From assembly GCA_910584055.1 (NCBI GenBank), contig CAJTZS010000016.1, positions 1-64,000 of the forward strand: 64,000 bases of DNA. Direction: 5' to 3'. Source of the DNA: an uncultured Muribaculaceae bacterium. GTDB lineage: Bacteria; Bacteroidota; Bacteroidia; Bacteroidales; Muribaculaceae. Positions 31,887 through 41,940 of the stretch are shown in pieces. The translations under genes and the position numbers were made by a program. The notes below the pieces were generated by a model. It was not told where the DNA came from. It saw nothing but the letters and a program-made list of their open reading frames with translations, and did not search any database. Each line of letters starts with the position of its first letter. Position 1 is the first letter of the stretch.

Positions 31887-34769
31887 ATGGCACGATGTTT
31901 ATTGTCGCTTTTGATTGTTTTGACCACATTTGCTGTTTCGTCAAAGACAAAAGTTCCTTCAGAAAAAGACTATGAAGGGTATCTGTTCACTTATTTTACC
32001 GGTAATAATAATGAAAAAGAGGAGGAGGCCATACGTTTTGCGTTGAGCGACAATGGTTTCGATTATAAGGCATTGAATGGTAACCGCCCTGTAATCAAAT
32101 CATCTCTGATCAGTGAAACAGGAGGCGTGAGGGATCCGCATATTTTGCGCGGACCTGACAACTGCTTTTATATGGTTGTTACAGATATGGTAAGTGCAAG
32201 GGGTTGGGATTCCAACAGGGGAATGGTTTTACTGAAATCGTGCGATCTTATCAACTGGACTCATTCCGCCATCAATATTCAGAAAAAATATAGCGGACAG
32301 GAGAATCTTAAAAGAGTCTGGGCCCCACAGACAATATATGACCCCAAAGCTAAAAAGATGTTGATATACTGGTCTATGCAACATGGCAGCGGGCCGGATA
32401 TAATATATTATGCGTATGCCAATAAAGATTTCACCGATATTGAAGGGGAACCTAAGCCATTTTTCTTGCCGAAAGACGGTAAATCATGTATTGACGGTGA
32501 CATAGTCTATAAAGATGGAGTTTACTACCTTTTTTATAAGACAGAGGGGCATGGTAACGGTATCAAGGTCGCTACAACTAAAAACTTGACATCCGGGGCT
32601 TGGACAGAGTATCCGGATTATAAACAGCAGACCAAGGAGGCGGTTGAAGGAGCCGGAACATTCAAACTTATAGGTCAGGATAAATACATATTGATGTATG
32701 ACGTATATATGAAGAATGGTTATGATTTCACAGAATCAACCGATCTTCAGCATTTCAAGAATGTGGAGCGTCCCGTAAGCATGAATTTTCATCCGCGTCA
32801 CGGCACGGTCATACCGGTAACGGCAGAAGAGATTCAGCGGCTTAAGGATAAGTGGGGAGACCCTGAAAAAGGTATAGGTGCGGCATCTGTAAGCAGTCCT
32901 GACGGCAAATTGCGCGTGGATCTGAGCTTGAATAACGGCGAGCCTGTATATAATGTCTACTATAACGGAACAGAGATGATTGAAAATTCACCGTTGGGTA
33001 TTGTTGCCGATTATGGTGATTTTTCAAGGAACCTTAAAATGATTGCCCGTCATGACAATGAATGGCATTCCAGTTATTCTAATGAAAGAATAAAGAAATC
33101 AAATGTGGAATTTGATGCAAACGTGCTTGTCTGTGAATTTAAGAATCCGAAAGGAGACAAGATGAGTGTTGAATTTGTGGTTTCTGATAATGATGTCGCA
33201 TTCAGATATAATCTTGCAAAACCCAGAGAAACGGGTGCGGCAAGGATAATGTCGGAGAAAACAGGTTTCCATATACCATCTTATGCGACATGTTTCCTGA
33301 CTCCTCAAAGCGATGCCATGATAGCGTGGAAAAGAACGAAACCGAGTTACGAAGAGGAATATATAATAGATGCGCCTCTTGACACAAAGTCCCAATACGG
33401 ACACGGTTTCACTTTCCCGGGGTTATTCAGAATCGGAGACAAAGGTTGGGTGATGCTTAGCGAAACCGGAGTTGACAGGACATATTGCGGTTCAAGACTT
33501 ACTGATCAGACAGGGGGAGTATTTTCTATAGCATTCCCGATGCCGGAGGAGAATAACGGGAACGGGACTGTTGAACCGGCATTTGCCTTGCCGGGCTCGA
33601 CACCATGGCGAACGATAACTGTAGCAAATGACCTCGCACCTATTGTAGAGACTACAGCTCCCTGGAACACAGTGTCGCCACGCTATGAATCAGCCAATAC
33701 ATATAACCCTTCCAAGGGGACATGGAGCTGGATTGTATGGCAAGACAACAGTATCAACAAAAAAGACATAAAGAAATACATAGACCTTGCCGCCGCAATG
33801 GGTTATCCCTATACTCTTATCGACAACTATTGGGACAAGAATATCGGACGGGACGGGATCGTAGAACTTATTGAATATGGTAAAGACAAAGGAGTTACAC
33901 CGCTACTGTGGTACAGCTCAAGCGGTTACTGGAACGATATAGAGCAAAGCCCGATAAACATAATGGATAACCCTATCACCAGAAAGAAGGAGATGGCATG
34001 GCTTAAAAGCATAGGGGTTAAAGGGATAAAAGTAGATTTCTTCGGGGGAGACAAGCAGGAAACAATGCGTCTTTATGAAGATATATTAAGCGATGCGGAT
34101 GATCATGGATTAATGGTGATATTCCATGGATGCACATTGCCCAGGGGATGGGAGCGTATGTATCCAAACTATGTAGGAAGCGAAGCTGTGCTCGCCTCTG
34201 AAAACATGGTATTCAATCAGCATTTTTGCGATAAGGAGGCAGAGAATGCAACGCTTCATCCTTTCATAAGAAATACAGTAGGAGCGATGGAATACGGAGG
34301 GACATTCCTTAATAAACGTCTACACAAAAGTAATGATAAAGGTAATGTGAGACGCACTTCAGATGCTTTCCAGCTTGCGCTGGCAACCCTATATCAAAGC
34401 CCGGCGCAGAATTTCGCACTTACTCCTAACAATCTGGAGGATGCATCTCCAATAGCGCTCGACTACATGCGTGAAGTCCCGACCAAATGGGAGGATACAA
34501 GATATGTTGCAGGATACCCAGGAAAATACGCAGTCATAGCCCGTAAAAGTGAAGGGAAATGGTATGTAGCCGGTATCAATGCTGAGAAAAATCCGGTTTT
34601 ACTTGAACTTGACCTGAGTTTCATGGAGCCGGGAGAGGCAGAACTCTACTCTGATGGAGAGAAGGAGGTATTGGTAAAACAAAGCATCTCCTTGAAGAAA
34701 GATAAAAAGAAAGGTCAAAAGTATTCAATTACACTTCCTTCTGAGCAAGGATTTGTAATAGTGAGATAA
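31887..34769 (+). CDS. GH43-GH97 fusion glycoside hydrolase
   Basis: A 960-residue exported protein (hydrophobic start LLSLLIVLTTFAVSS). Residues about 60-320 are a GH43 five-bladed propeller: GGVRDPHILRGPDNCFYMV with the catalytic Asp, APQTIYDP, and VEGAGTF with the general acid Glu. Residues about 330-960 are GH97: an N-terminal beta-sandwich, then a barrel with GTWSWIVWQDNSINKKDIK, GIKVDFFGGDKQ (Asp as likely nucleophile) and GSEAVLASE (acid/base Glu region). GH97 enzymes with Asp here retain configuration and act on alpha-galactosides. GH43 removes arabinose or xylose residues. One chain could thus trim a branched plant glycan. Confidence 0.85.
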   Translation: MARCLLSLLIVLTTFAVSSKTKVPSEKDYEGYLFTYFTGNNNEKEEEAIRFALSDNGFDYKALNGNRPVIKSSLISETGGVRDPHILRGPDNCFYMVVTDMVSARGWDSNRGMVLLKSCDLINWTHSAINIQKKYSGQENLKRVWAPQTIYDPKAKKMLIYWSMQHGSGPDIIYYAYANKDFTDIEGEPKPFFLPKDGKSCIDGDIVYKDGVYYLFYKTEGHGNGIKVATTKNLTSGAWTEYPDYKQQTKEAVEGAGTFKLIGQDKYILMYDVYMKNGYDFTESTDLQHFKNVERPVSMNFHPRHGTVIPVTAEEIQRLKDKWGDPEKGIGAASVSSPDGKLRVDLSLNNGEPVYNVYYNGTEMIENSPLGIVADYGDFSRNLKMIARHDNEWHSSYSNERIKKSNVEFDANVLVCEFKNPKGDKMSVEFVVSDNDVAFRYNLAKPRETGAARIMSEKTGFHIPSYATCFLTPQSDAMIAWKRTKPSYEEEYIIDAPLDTKSQYGHGFTFPGLFRIGDKGWVMLSETGVDRTYCGSRLTDQTGGVFSIAFPMPEENNGNGTVEPAFALPGSTPWRTITVANDLAPIVETTAPWNTVSPRYESANTYNPSKGTWSWIVWQDNSINKKDIKKYIDLAAAMGYPYTLIDNYWDKNIGRDGIVELIEYGKDKGVTPLLWYSSSGYWNDIEQSPINIMDNPITRKKEMAWLKSIGVKGIKVDFFGGDKQETMRLYEDILSDADDHGLMVIFHGCTLPRGWERMYPNYVGSEAVLASENMVFNQHFCDKEAENATLHPFIRNTVGAMEYGGTFLNKRLHKSNDKGNVRRTSDAFQLALATLYQSPAQNFALTPNNLEDASPIALDYMREVPTKWEDTRYVAGYPGKYAVIARKSEGKWYVAGINAEKNPVLLELDLSFMEPGEAELYSDGEKEVLVKQSISLKKDKKKGQKYSITLPSEQGFVIVR

Positions 34770-34786
34770 TTTGATATCATATAATT

Positions 34787-37318
34787 ATGTTAAAATCTAT
34801 ACTGAAAGCAGCTGTGGGCGTATGTGCGTTTACGGCTGCTTTTTCTGCAAATGCAGTGACAGTGCCAGTTTCCGAGATGGATTCAGTCTATCTCTTTGTT
34901 TATTCAAAGTCAAACGGAAAAAGCGGATTACGGATGGCATGGAGTGAGGACGGCAAAAAATGGGAATCTATATGTGATCCGGCTGGAGAATCAAAATCCG
35001 GCTATGATTTCGTTTCTTCCGATTTCGGTCCATGGGGAAATTATAAGACAATGTTTGAGCCCCGGCTTTATAAAACCTCCGAAGGGTGGATGGCATCCTG
35101 GTATGTTTCCGATAAGAGAGAGACAATCGCAAGCGCCGCTTCCCCGGATCTGATACATTGGGAACCACAGAGATATTCTGCAAAGGAGAATTCTTGCAGA
35201 CTCGGATATTGCGGTCTTCAGGGCAGTCAATTTGAGGAGATTGTTTTGAACGGAAAGGAAATAAAGGGTGAGAAGATAAAAGTTGCAACAGATGTTGTTG
35301 GTTCATTAAGTTCTTATGTGAAAGAGCGTGGCCGAAAAAAGCGGCTTGAAGGAGAACTCATGCAGGATGATGCCACAAGATTCGCAAATCTAAAGGCGGT
35401 CACAGCGGCAATTTCGCATGACAAGGGTGATCCTGTCAGAAAAATCAGCGACAAATTTATCGGTATTTTCTTTGAGGATATCAATTATGCAGCCGATGGA
35501 GGTTTATATGCTGAGATGGTACAGAACAGGGATTTTGAATATGACAATAACGAAAATCATAAGAAAGGGTGGGGACCGTCTTACGCCTGGAGTCTTGGAG
35601 ATGCTGCAGGGAATAAGGTAAAGATGATGTTCCTGAATGAAAGCCCAATACATCCGAATAATTCGCATTATCTGAGTATCAAAGAATTCGAGCAACCACT
35701 GCGGCTGCAAAATGAAGGATTCGACGGCATGTCGATAAAGAAAGGAGAGAACTATCTTTTCTCAATGTTTGTAAGGTTGCCGGGAAATCAAGGAAAGAAA
35801 ATATTTACAGTAAATCTCGTTTCAAAAGATGCAACGGTAATAGGCTCCTGCAAGATGGTGGTGCGTGGAAACGAATGGCAAAAAATAGAAGGTGAGATAA
35901 AAGCCAAATCCAATGAATCGGGAGCGCATCTTTCAATTGAGATTCCTAAGTTGACCGTTTGTGACCTTGATATGATCTCGTTGTTCCCTTCTGATACATA
36001 TAATGGCAGAAGAAACGGTTTAAGAAAGGATCTTGCGGAGACACTTGCCGATCTCAAACCTCGTTTTGTCCGCTTTCCGGGAGGGTGTGTGGCCCATGGA
36101 GACGGATTGGACAATATATACGACTGGAAGGGCTCAATAGGACCTCTTGAAAGCCGTAAGCCCTTGAGGAATCTATGGAATTACCATCAGACGCGCGGTC
36201 TTGGTTATTACGAGTATTTCTTATTCTGTGAAGATCTCGGAGCCGAACCGTTGCCAGTATTGGCGGCCGGAGTGCCATGTCAGAACTCAGGTAGACCGCA
36301 CGCCCATTCTTTCAACGAGATTACCACTCTTGGACAGCAATGCGGCATCCCGATGTCTGAAATGGATGAATATGTGCAGGATATACTGGATCTAATTGAG
36401 TATGCCAATGGAGGGAGCGATACGGAGTGGGGGTCAAAACGTGCGGCTGCCGGTCATCCGGAACCATTTAACCTTAAATATCTGGGGATCGGTAATGAGG
36501 ATATGATAACGGAAGTGTTCGAAGAGCGGTTCAAATATATTCATGACGTTCTAAAGAATAAGCATCCTGAAATCACAGTGATAGGTACGGTCGGCCCTTT
36601 CTTTGAAGGGTCGGATTATACAGAAGGATGGAAGTTTGCAAGAATGGAAAATGTGGCAATGGTTGACGAGCATTACTATGTGGCTCCGGGATGGTATCTT
36701 AACAACCGTGATTATTATGACAATTACGACAAGAACGGTCCCAAGGTTTATCTCGGAGAATATGCATCACATCTTCCCGATCGAAAAAACACGCTTGAAG
36801 CCGCCCTTACCATAGCCCTGTATCTCACGGATGTGGAACGGAACGCAGATGTTGTGTCCATGACTTCGTATGCTCCTCTTCTTGCGAAGGACGGGCATTA
36901 TAACTGGCGTCCGGATCTTATTTTCTTCAATAATGATTCCATAAGGCTCACACCTGACTATTATGTACAGAAAATGTATGGAAACAATTCAGGCAACCGT
37001 TATATATCAAGTGAGACATCTCTTTCCGATACGTCTGAAGGTGTTAGAAAGCGGTTCGGTGTATCGCATGTCATAGATGATAAGACAGGCGATATGATTG
37101 TGAAGATCGCCAATCTTTTGCCTGTGGCTGTAAATGTTTCTGATGATTTGCAGCAGTATTTGCCGGAAGTTGCAATTGCAGAAATTTCTACCCTGAGCGG
37201 CAATCCTGCCGATGAATGCACTAAACCGAGTGATACATCCGTTTCTATAAAAGGGGGGAGGCTTGATTTCAAAGCTGAGCCATATTCATTTAATGTGGTG
37301 AGAATTCACTCCCGATAG
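34787..37318 (+). CDS. Alpha-L-arabinofuranosidase (GH51) with N-terminal GH43-like part
   Basis: An 843-residue exported enzyme (signal peptide LKAAVGVCAFTAAFSANA). The first 180 residues look like part of a GH43/propeller module: VYLFVYSKSNGKSGLRMAWSED and SDKRETIASAASPDLIHWEPQ. From about 225 the GH51 catalytic unit begins (ISDKFIGIFFEDINYAADGG), with RFPGGCVAHGD, LKYLGIGNEDM (acid/base Glu) and VYLGEYASH (nucleophile Glu). It hydrolyses terminal arabinofuranose, and the partner GH43-GH97 gene is 17 bp upstream. The N-terminal part is too short for a full propeller and may be a binding relic. Confidence 0.85.
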   Translation: MLKSILKAAVGVCAFTAAFSANAVTVPVSEMDSVYLFVYSKSNGKSGLRMAWSEDGKKWESICDPAGESKSGYDFVSSDFGPWGNYKTMFEPRLYKTSEGWMASWYVSDKRETIASAASPDLIHWEPQRYSAKENSCRLGYCGLQGSQFEEIVLNGKEIKGEKIKVATDVVGSLSSYVKERGRKKRLEGELMQDDATRFANLKAVTAAISHDKGDPVRKISDKFIGIFFEDINYAADGGLYAEMVQNRDFEYDNNENHKKGWGPSYAWSLGDAAGNKVKMMFLNESPIHPNNSHYLSIKEFEQPLRLQNEGFDGMSIKKGENYLFSMFVRLPGNQGKKIFTVNLVSKDATVIGSCKMVVRGNEWQKIEGEIKAKSNESGAHLSIEIPKLTVCDLDMISLFPSDTYNGRRNGLRKDLAETLADLKPRFVRFPGGCVAHGDGLDNIYDWKGSIGPLESRKPLRNLWNYHQTRGLGYYEYFLFCEDLGAEPLPVLAAGVPCQNSGRPHAHSFNEITTLGQQCGIPMSEMDEYVQDILDLIEYANGGSDTEWGSKRAAAGHPEPFNLKYLGIGNEDMITEVFEERFKYIHDVLKNKHPEITVIGTVGPFFEGSDYTEGWKFARMENVAMVDEHYYVAPGWYLNNRDYYDNYDKNGPKVYLGEYASHLPDRKNTLEAALTIALYLTDVERNADVVSMTSYAPLLAKDGHYNWRPDLIFFNNDSIRLTPDYYVQKMYGNNSGNRYISSETSLSDTSEGVRKRFGVSHVIDDKTGDMIVKIANLLPVAVNVSDDLQQYLPEVAIAEISTLSGNPADECTKPSDTSVSIKGGRLDFKAEPYSFNVVRIHSR

Positions 37319-37329
37319 AATACGGAACA

Positions 37330-37731
37330 ATGGATTACAAGATAATAGAGCTCCCGCGTCATCTCGACAGAAGAGGGAATCTTTCTGTAGTAGAGAATGG
37401 AATAAATATTCCATTTGATATGAAGCGGGTGTTTTTCATATATGATGTGCCGGGAGGAGAGAGCCGTGCCGGGCATGCGCATCACACCCTATACCAGTTT
37501 ATCATAGCCGTGGGGGGGAGTTTCACGGTTCATCTTGATGACGGACATACGCAACATTCAATCTTGCTGAATAAGCCTTATGAAGGATTGCTTGTGCCTC
37601 CAGGCATCTGGTCGCATCTTGTGGATTTCTCTTCCGGAGCCGTGGCTTTGGTTCTTGCCTCCGACTTTTATGATGAAGGAGATTATATTCGTGATTATGA
37701 AGAGTTTCTAAGATTAAAGAGAAATGATTAA
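37330..37731 (+). CDS. fdtA: dTDP-4-oxo-6-deoxyglucose 3,4-ketoisomerase
   Basis: A 133-residue cupin of the WxcM/FdtA family. The start YKIIELPRHLDRRGNLSVVE, the metal/active-site HAHHTLYQFIIAVGGSF and LVPPGIWSHL are diagnostic. It converts dTDP-4-keto-6-deoxyglucose to the 3-keto sugar used by the next gene, an aminotransferase whose start overlaps by 8 bp. Together they make dTDP-3-amino-3,6-dideoxy-galactose or a related sugar. The dTDP-glucose genes (rmlA, rmlB) and the acetyltransferase (fdtC) are not in this window. It is 11 bp after the GH51 gene, an odd neighbour. Confidence 0.87.
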   Translation: MDYKIIELPRHLDRRGNLSVVENGINIPFDMKRVFFIYDVPGGESRAGHAHHTLYQFIIAVGGSFTVHLDDGHTQHSILLNKPYEGLLVPPGIWSHLVDFSSGAVALVLASDFYDEGDYIRDYEEFLRLKRND

Positions 37732-38842
37732 GTTTCTTGATCTTGAGCGAATAACTCATTCTTTCGAACCTGGATTGTCAGAAGCTGTGAACCGAGTGGT
37801 TACATCCGGATGGTATCTGCAGGGGAGGGAGAATGAAAAGTTTGAGCGAGAGTATTCTGAATATATTGGCGTGTCGCACACAGTGGGATGCGCCAATGGC
37901 TTGGATGCGCTGACTTTGATACTTCGGGGCTATAAGGAATTGGGAGTTATGCAAGATGGAGATGAAGTCCTTGTGCCTTCTAATACTTATATAGCATCTA
38001 TGCTTGCCATTTCGGAGAATGGTCTTGTGCCGGTCCTTGTGGAACCGGATATGGAAACGCTTCAAATATCTCCTGCAAATATTGAAAAGTGCATCACAAA
38101 TAAAACCAAGGCCCTGATGATTGTGCATCTATACGGAAAATGCGCATATGTGAATGAAATTGGAGATGCGTGCAGACGTTATGGCCTCAAGCTTATAGAG
38201 GATAATGCACAGGCACATGGATGTATGTTTGAGGACAGGAGGACCGGATCTTTGGGCGATGCAGCCGGCCATAGTTTCTATCCTGGGAAGAATCTCGGTG
38301 CCCTCGGAGACGGAGGGGCGGTAACGACCAATGACGGAACCTTGGCGAATACCGTAAGGCGACTTGCAAATTATGGATCCGATCGTAAATATGTTTTCGA
38401 TTCATTAGGACGGAATTCCCGTCTTGATGAAATTCAGGCAGCAGTGTTGTCATTGAAACTGAAACGGCTTGATGCGGATAACAGTCGCCGACGCGAGATT
38501 GCATCAAGATACGGCAATGAGGTGTCGAATCCCTTGATCAGGATTCCGGACGGGATAAAGGTTGCAGGCAAAGACAATGTATATCATTTATATCCCATTC
38601 TGTGTGAACAAAGAGACAGGCTACAGGAATATCTAAAGGAAGAAGGAATCCAGACATTGATACATTATCCTATACCTCCGCATCAACAAAAATGTTATGC
38701 AAGGAAAGGAATATTAAGTATACCTGCTCCGTTATTAGTATCTGAGACGATTCATCAACAGGAGTTGTCATTGCCGATATCGCCTGTTATGACGGATGAT
38801 GAAGTCTCGTATGTTATATTAAAATTAAACTTGTTTAAATAG
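37724..38842 (+). CDS. fdtB: dTDP-3-amino-sugar aminotransferase (DegT/DnrJ)
   Basis: A 372-residue PLP-dependent aminotransferase: GCANGLDALTLILRG near the N-terminus, VPSNTYIASMLAI, HLYGKCA, LIEDNAQAHGC, and SFYPGKNLGALGDGGAV with the catalytic Lys. The family forms 3-amino-3,6-dideoxyhexoses from the 3-keto sugar made by FdtA, using glutamate. The start overlaps fdtA by 8 bp and the stop abuts DUF4250. Product sugars are used in surface glycans or protein glycosylation. Confidence 0.86.
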   Translation: MIKFLDLERITHSFEPGLSEAVNRVVTSGWYLQGRENEKFEREYSEYIGVSHTVGCANGLDALTLILRGYKELGVMQDGDEVLVPSNTYIASMLAISENGLVPVLVEPDMETLQISPANIEKCITNKTKALMIVHLYGKCAYVNEIGDACRRYGLKLIEDNAQAHGCMFEDRRTGSLGDAAGHSFYPGKNLGALGDGGAVTTNDGTLANTVRRLANYGSDRKYVFDSLGRNSRLDEIQAAVLSLKLKRLDADNSRRREIASRYGNEVSNPLIRIPDGIKVAGKDNVYHLYPILCEQRDRLQEYLKEEGIQTLIHYPIPPHQQKCYARKGILSIPAPLLVSETIHQQELSLPISPVMTDDEVSYVILKLNLFK

Positions 38843-39019
38843 ATGTCATTACCCAAAGATCCGGTCATGCTCTATAGCGCGGTGAACATGAAATTGCGTG
38901 ATTCATATTCTTCTCTCGAAGATTTATGTGAATCGGAAGGTGTTGAAATGTCTTATATTGTGAATACATTGAAAGCTGCGGGATTTGAATACAATGCTTC
39001 AATAAATCAGTTCAGATAG
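38843..39019 (+). CDS. DUF4250 small protein
   Basis: A 58-residue protein starting directly after the fdtB stop. LPKDPVMLYSAVNMKLRDSY at the N-terminus and SLEDLCESEGVEMS followed by AGFEYNASINQF near the end match DUF4250 throughout. The function is unknown; it is short, cytoplasmic and likely helical. It is translated from ATG 38843 and ends 2 bp before the CYTH gene, so it belongs to this operon. Confidence 0.85.
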   Translation: MSLPKDPVMLYSAVNMKLRDSYSSLEDLCESEGVEMSYIVNTLKAAGFEYNASINQFR

Positions 39020-39021
39020 CG

Positions 39022-39471
39022 ATGGGTGTTGAAATCGAAAAGAAATTTCTGGTCGTAAATGATTCCTACCGTAGGTTGGCATATGACTCCTGCAGAATAG
39101 CGCAGGGTTATCTGAATAAAGATCCGGAGCGCACTGTGCGTGTAAGGATAAAGGGTGATAAAGGATTCCTGACAGTAAAGGGTAAGAATCACGGCATTCA
39201 GCGGTTGGAGTTCGAATATGAAATCCCTTTGGAAGATGCGGAAGCCATGCTGGACCTTTGTGGCGGAAATATTATTGAGAAGGAAAGATACTATGTGAGA
39301 CATGAAGGGTTTATATGGGAAGTTGATGAATTCAAAGGGAATCTTGAGCCACTCGTTGTAGCGGAAATTGAATTGCCCTCGTGCGATACATCGTTTCCGA
39401 TGCCTTCCTTTATAGGCAATGATGTGACGGGAGATCTTCGATATTATAATTCACAACTTATTTCTAATTAA
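39022..39471 (+). CDS. CYTH domain protein
   Basis: A 149-residue CYTH/triphosphate-tunnel protein. The signature EIEKKFLV (ExExK) opens the chain; VRVRIKGDKGFLTVKGK supplies the positively charged tunnel strand, and VDEFKGNLEPLVVAEIEL gives the acidic metal-binding strand. Bacterial members hydrolyse inorganic triphosphate or related compounds. It is cytoplasmic, the third or fourth gene of the fdtA operon, and ends 4 bp before the DUF5686 gene. Confidence 0.88.
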   Translation: MGVEIEKKFLVVNDSYRRLAYDSCRIAQGYLNKDPERTVRVRIKGDKGFLTVKGKNHGIQRLEFEYEIPLEDAEAMLDLCGGNIIEKERYYVRHEGFIWEVDEFKGNLEPLVVAEIELPSCDTSFPMPSFIGNDVTGDLRYYNSQLISN

Positions 39472-39475
39472 TATC

Positions 39476-41857
39476 TTGCAGAATAGGTTGTTGCGTCAAA
39501 TAATGCACATAATATGGATATTGTTGGGGTTGTTTATGATTCCGCAGGTGGGATGCTATGCGCGGATGAAGCGTCCAGTCGTGGTTGATACCATCAGTTT
39601 CGAGAATGCAAAAGGGCGTGATTTGAAAGAGGTTGTTGTAAAACCCAAGAAGCGTAAGTATTCAAAGAAAAACAATCCAGCCGTTGCCTTGATGGAGAGG
39701 ATACGGAAAAACAAAAGTGAACATGACCCTCATAATTTACCATTTTACAATTATGACAAATATGAGAAGTTGGTGCTTGCTATCAATGAATTCGATATAG
39801 GGTTTACGCAGAATAAAGGGAAGATAGGCAAACAATTCAATTTTCTTGCAAATTTTGTAGATACGGCTGTGTGGACAGGCAAGCCGATTCTCGATGTTTC
39901 ACTCAAGGAGAAGGCCTCCACAGTATTGTCAGGTAAAAATCGGAGGAAAAATATTGAGATTGTTAGAGGGCTTAAGAGCAACGGACTCGATGAGAGTTTC
40001 AATCAGCAGAATGTCAGGGAGGTGTTTGAGGACATTTTGCGTGAAATCGATTTGTATCAGAATGATATCACATTGATGCAGAATCGGTTCGTCAGTCCTC
40101 TTTCAAATATTGCTGCCGATTATTATAAGTATGAGATTAGTGATACGGTGCTTATTGGAGATGAGAAATGTGTTGAGTTGACATTTTCTCCCCATAATCC
40201 GGAATCATTAAGTTTCAATGGTAAATTGTTCGTTCCGGTTAACGATTCAGTAAAGTATGTTAAACGTGTTTCCATGCGTGTGCCTCGCGCTATAAATCTC
40301 AATTATGTAGACAATATCTTTATCAGCCAGAACTTTATTAAGGATTCTGTTGGCAATACGCATAAAACGCTTGATGATCTTTGTCTGGAAATGCAATTCA
40401 TTCCCGGCACTCCCAAATTATATGGCTCACGGCAAGTCAGGTATTCCGGCTTCTCCGATAAACCGCTGACGGATCTTGAGTCATTGGCAAGAGAGGGTGC
40501 AAGCCAGGTTATATTACCTGAAGCTGAGACTGTCTCTGCCTATTTTTGGAGCAAAGTAAGAACGATTCCGTTGTCGAATGCGGAATCAAAGATGGGGGAG
40601 ATGACCACCCTGATGAGGAAACAATCATTGCTTTATTGGTCGGAGAAGGTACTTAAAGTGTTTGTTAACGGGTATATCACTACGTGGAACCCAAGCAAGG
40701 TAGATATTGGCCCGGTGAACACCTTTGTCAGTCACAACACAGCTGAGGGTTGGCGATTCAGGGTAGGGGGTGTGACCACACCTGCTTTGTCTTCTCATGT
40801 TTTCGCTCGCGGATATGTGGCATATGGCCTTAGAGACCGTAAGGTTAAATATAGCGGTGAACTCGAGTATTCCTTTATACCGAAGAAATATACATCAAGA
40901 GAGTTCCCTGTCAATTCGATACGTGCCACTTATCAGTATGATAAAGATCAGCTGGGGCAGCATTATCTTTTTACAAATGCCGACAATGTATTTTTGTCAA
41001 TGAAGCGGATGAAGAGCGATCTTATCACATATCGCCGTCTGGCAAAGCTGGAATATAATCTGGAATTAAGGAATAATTTCTCATTCGGATTGGAATTGAG
41101 ACATGAAATTCAGGAAGCCACAAGGTGGGTGCCGTTCAGACGTTCCGACGGTAGTTATGACAAGAATTTCACTCAGGCGGCATTTCGGATTGCGCTCAGG
41201 TATGCACCAGGAGAAAAATTTGTACAAGCTACAACGAGCCGTAAGCCTATAAACATGGACGCTCCGATTTTTATGCTCACTCATGAATATGGTCCGAAGG
41301 GTTTTATGGGTGCGGAGTTCACCCTTAATAAGACGGAACTTTCTATCCAAAAGCGGTTTTGGTTTTCTGCATTCGGATATACAGACGTGATTCTAAAGGG
41401 AGGTATGATCTGGAGTAAAGTGCAGTTCCCGGCACTCCTTTGGCAGAACGCAAATATTTCATATACCATTCAGCCGGAATCATATACCCTTCTAAATCCT
41501 ATGGAGTTTGCAATGGATAAATTCGCTTCCATTGATTTCTCTTACTATATGAACGGATTGATATTTAATCGAATCCCTTATATTAAAAAATTGAAGTTGC
41601 GGGAGATATTTACGTTCAAGGGCTTTATGGGGGGGCTAAGCAGAAAAAATAATCCGGAGTTTGGCAATGAGCTGTATCGTTTCCCCGGCGATGCTTCTAC
41701 AACACCTATGGGTAAGAAACCCTATATGGAGATCGGAGCCGGTATAGACAATATTTTTACAATTCTGCGTGTCGATTACATCTGGCGGTTGACCTATAGG
41801 AATCGCCCCGGTATTGATAAAAGCGGACTGAGAATTTCTCTGCATTTTTCATTTTAA
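39476..41857 (+). CDS. DUF5686 family outer-membrane protein
   Basis: A 793-residue envelope protein with a signal peptide (MHIIWILLGLFMIPQ preceded by a basic MQNRLLRQI from the TTG start; ATG 39503 is the alternative). The middle region carries DUF5686 patterns: AVALMERIRKNKSEHDPHNLPFYNYDKYEKLV and the long beta-strand array towards a terminal Phe (LRISLHFSF). The family is a large barrel, often with a carboxypeptidase-like N-domain, which is reduced or absent here. The function is not established. It begins 4 bp after the CYTH gene. Confidence 0.75.
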   Translation: MQNRLLRQIMHIIWILLGLFMIPQVGCYARMKRPVVVDTISFENAKGRDLKEVVVKPKKRKYSKKNNPAVALMERIRKNKSEHDPHNLPFYNYDKYEKLVLAINEFDIGFTQNKGKIGKQFNFLANFVDTAVWTGKPILDVSLKEKASTVLSGKNRRKNIEIVRGLKSNGLDESFNQQNVREVFEDILREIDLYQNDITLMQNRFVSPLSNIAADYYKYEISDTVLIGDEKCVELTFSPHNPESLSFNGKLFVPVNDSVKYVKRVSMRVPRAINLNYVDNIFISQNFIKDSVGNTHKTLDDLCLEMQFIPGTPKLYGSRQVRYSGFSDKPLTDLESLAREGASQVILPEAETVSAYFWSKVRTIPLSNAESKMGEMTTLMRKQSLLYWSEKVLKVFVNGYITTWNPSKVDIGPVNTFVSHNTAEGWRFRVGGVTTPALSSHVFARGYVAYGLRDRKVKYSGELEYSFIPKKYTSREFPVNSIRATYQYDKDQLGQHYLFTNADNVFLSMKRMKSDLITYRRLAKLEYNLELRNNFSFGLELRHEIQEATRWVPFRRSDGSYDKNFTQAAFRIALRYAPGEKFVQATTSRKPINMDAPIFMLTHEYGPKGFMGAEFTLNKTELSIQKRFWFSAFGYTDVILKGGMIWSKVQFPALLWQNANISYTIQPESYTLLNPMEFAMDKFASIDFSYYMNGLIFNRIPYIKKLKLREIFTFKGFMGGLSRKNNPEFGNELYRFPGDASTTPMGKKPYMEIGAGIDNIFTILRVDYIWRLTYRNRPGIDKSGLRISLHFSF

Positions 41858-41892
41858 ACTAATGATTGATACAAGTGTTATAGATTTTTTTG

Positions 41893-41900
41893 TAATTTTG
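41893..41900 (+). promoter_or_regulatory. -7 box for the LysM gene
   Basis: TAATTTTG lies 40 bp upstream of the ATG at 41941 and follows a T-run. The -33 match is poor. It suggests that the LysM and PorT-like genes form their own unit. Confidence 0.45.
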
Positions 41901-41940
41901 TATATCGGGTCTTGGTTATCCGGAATCAAATTTTCCAGTT

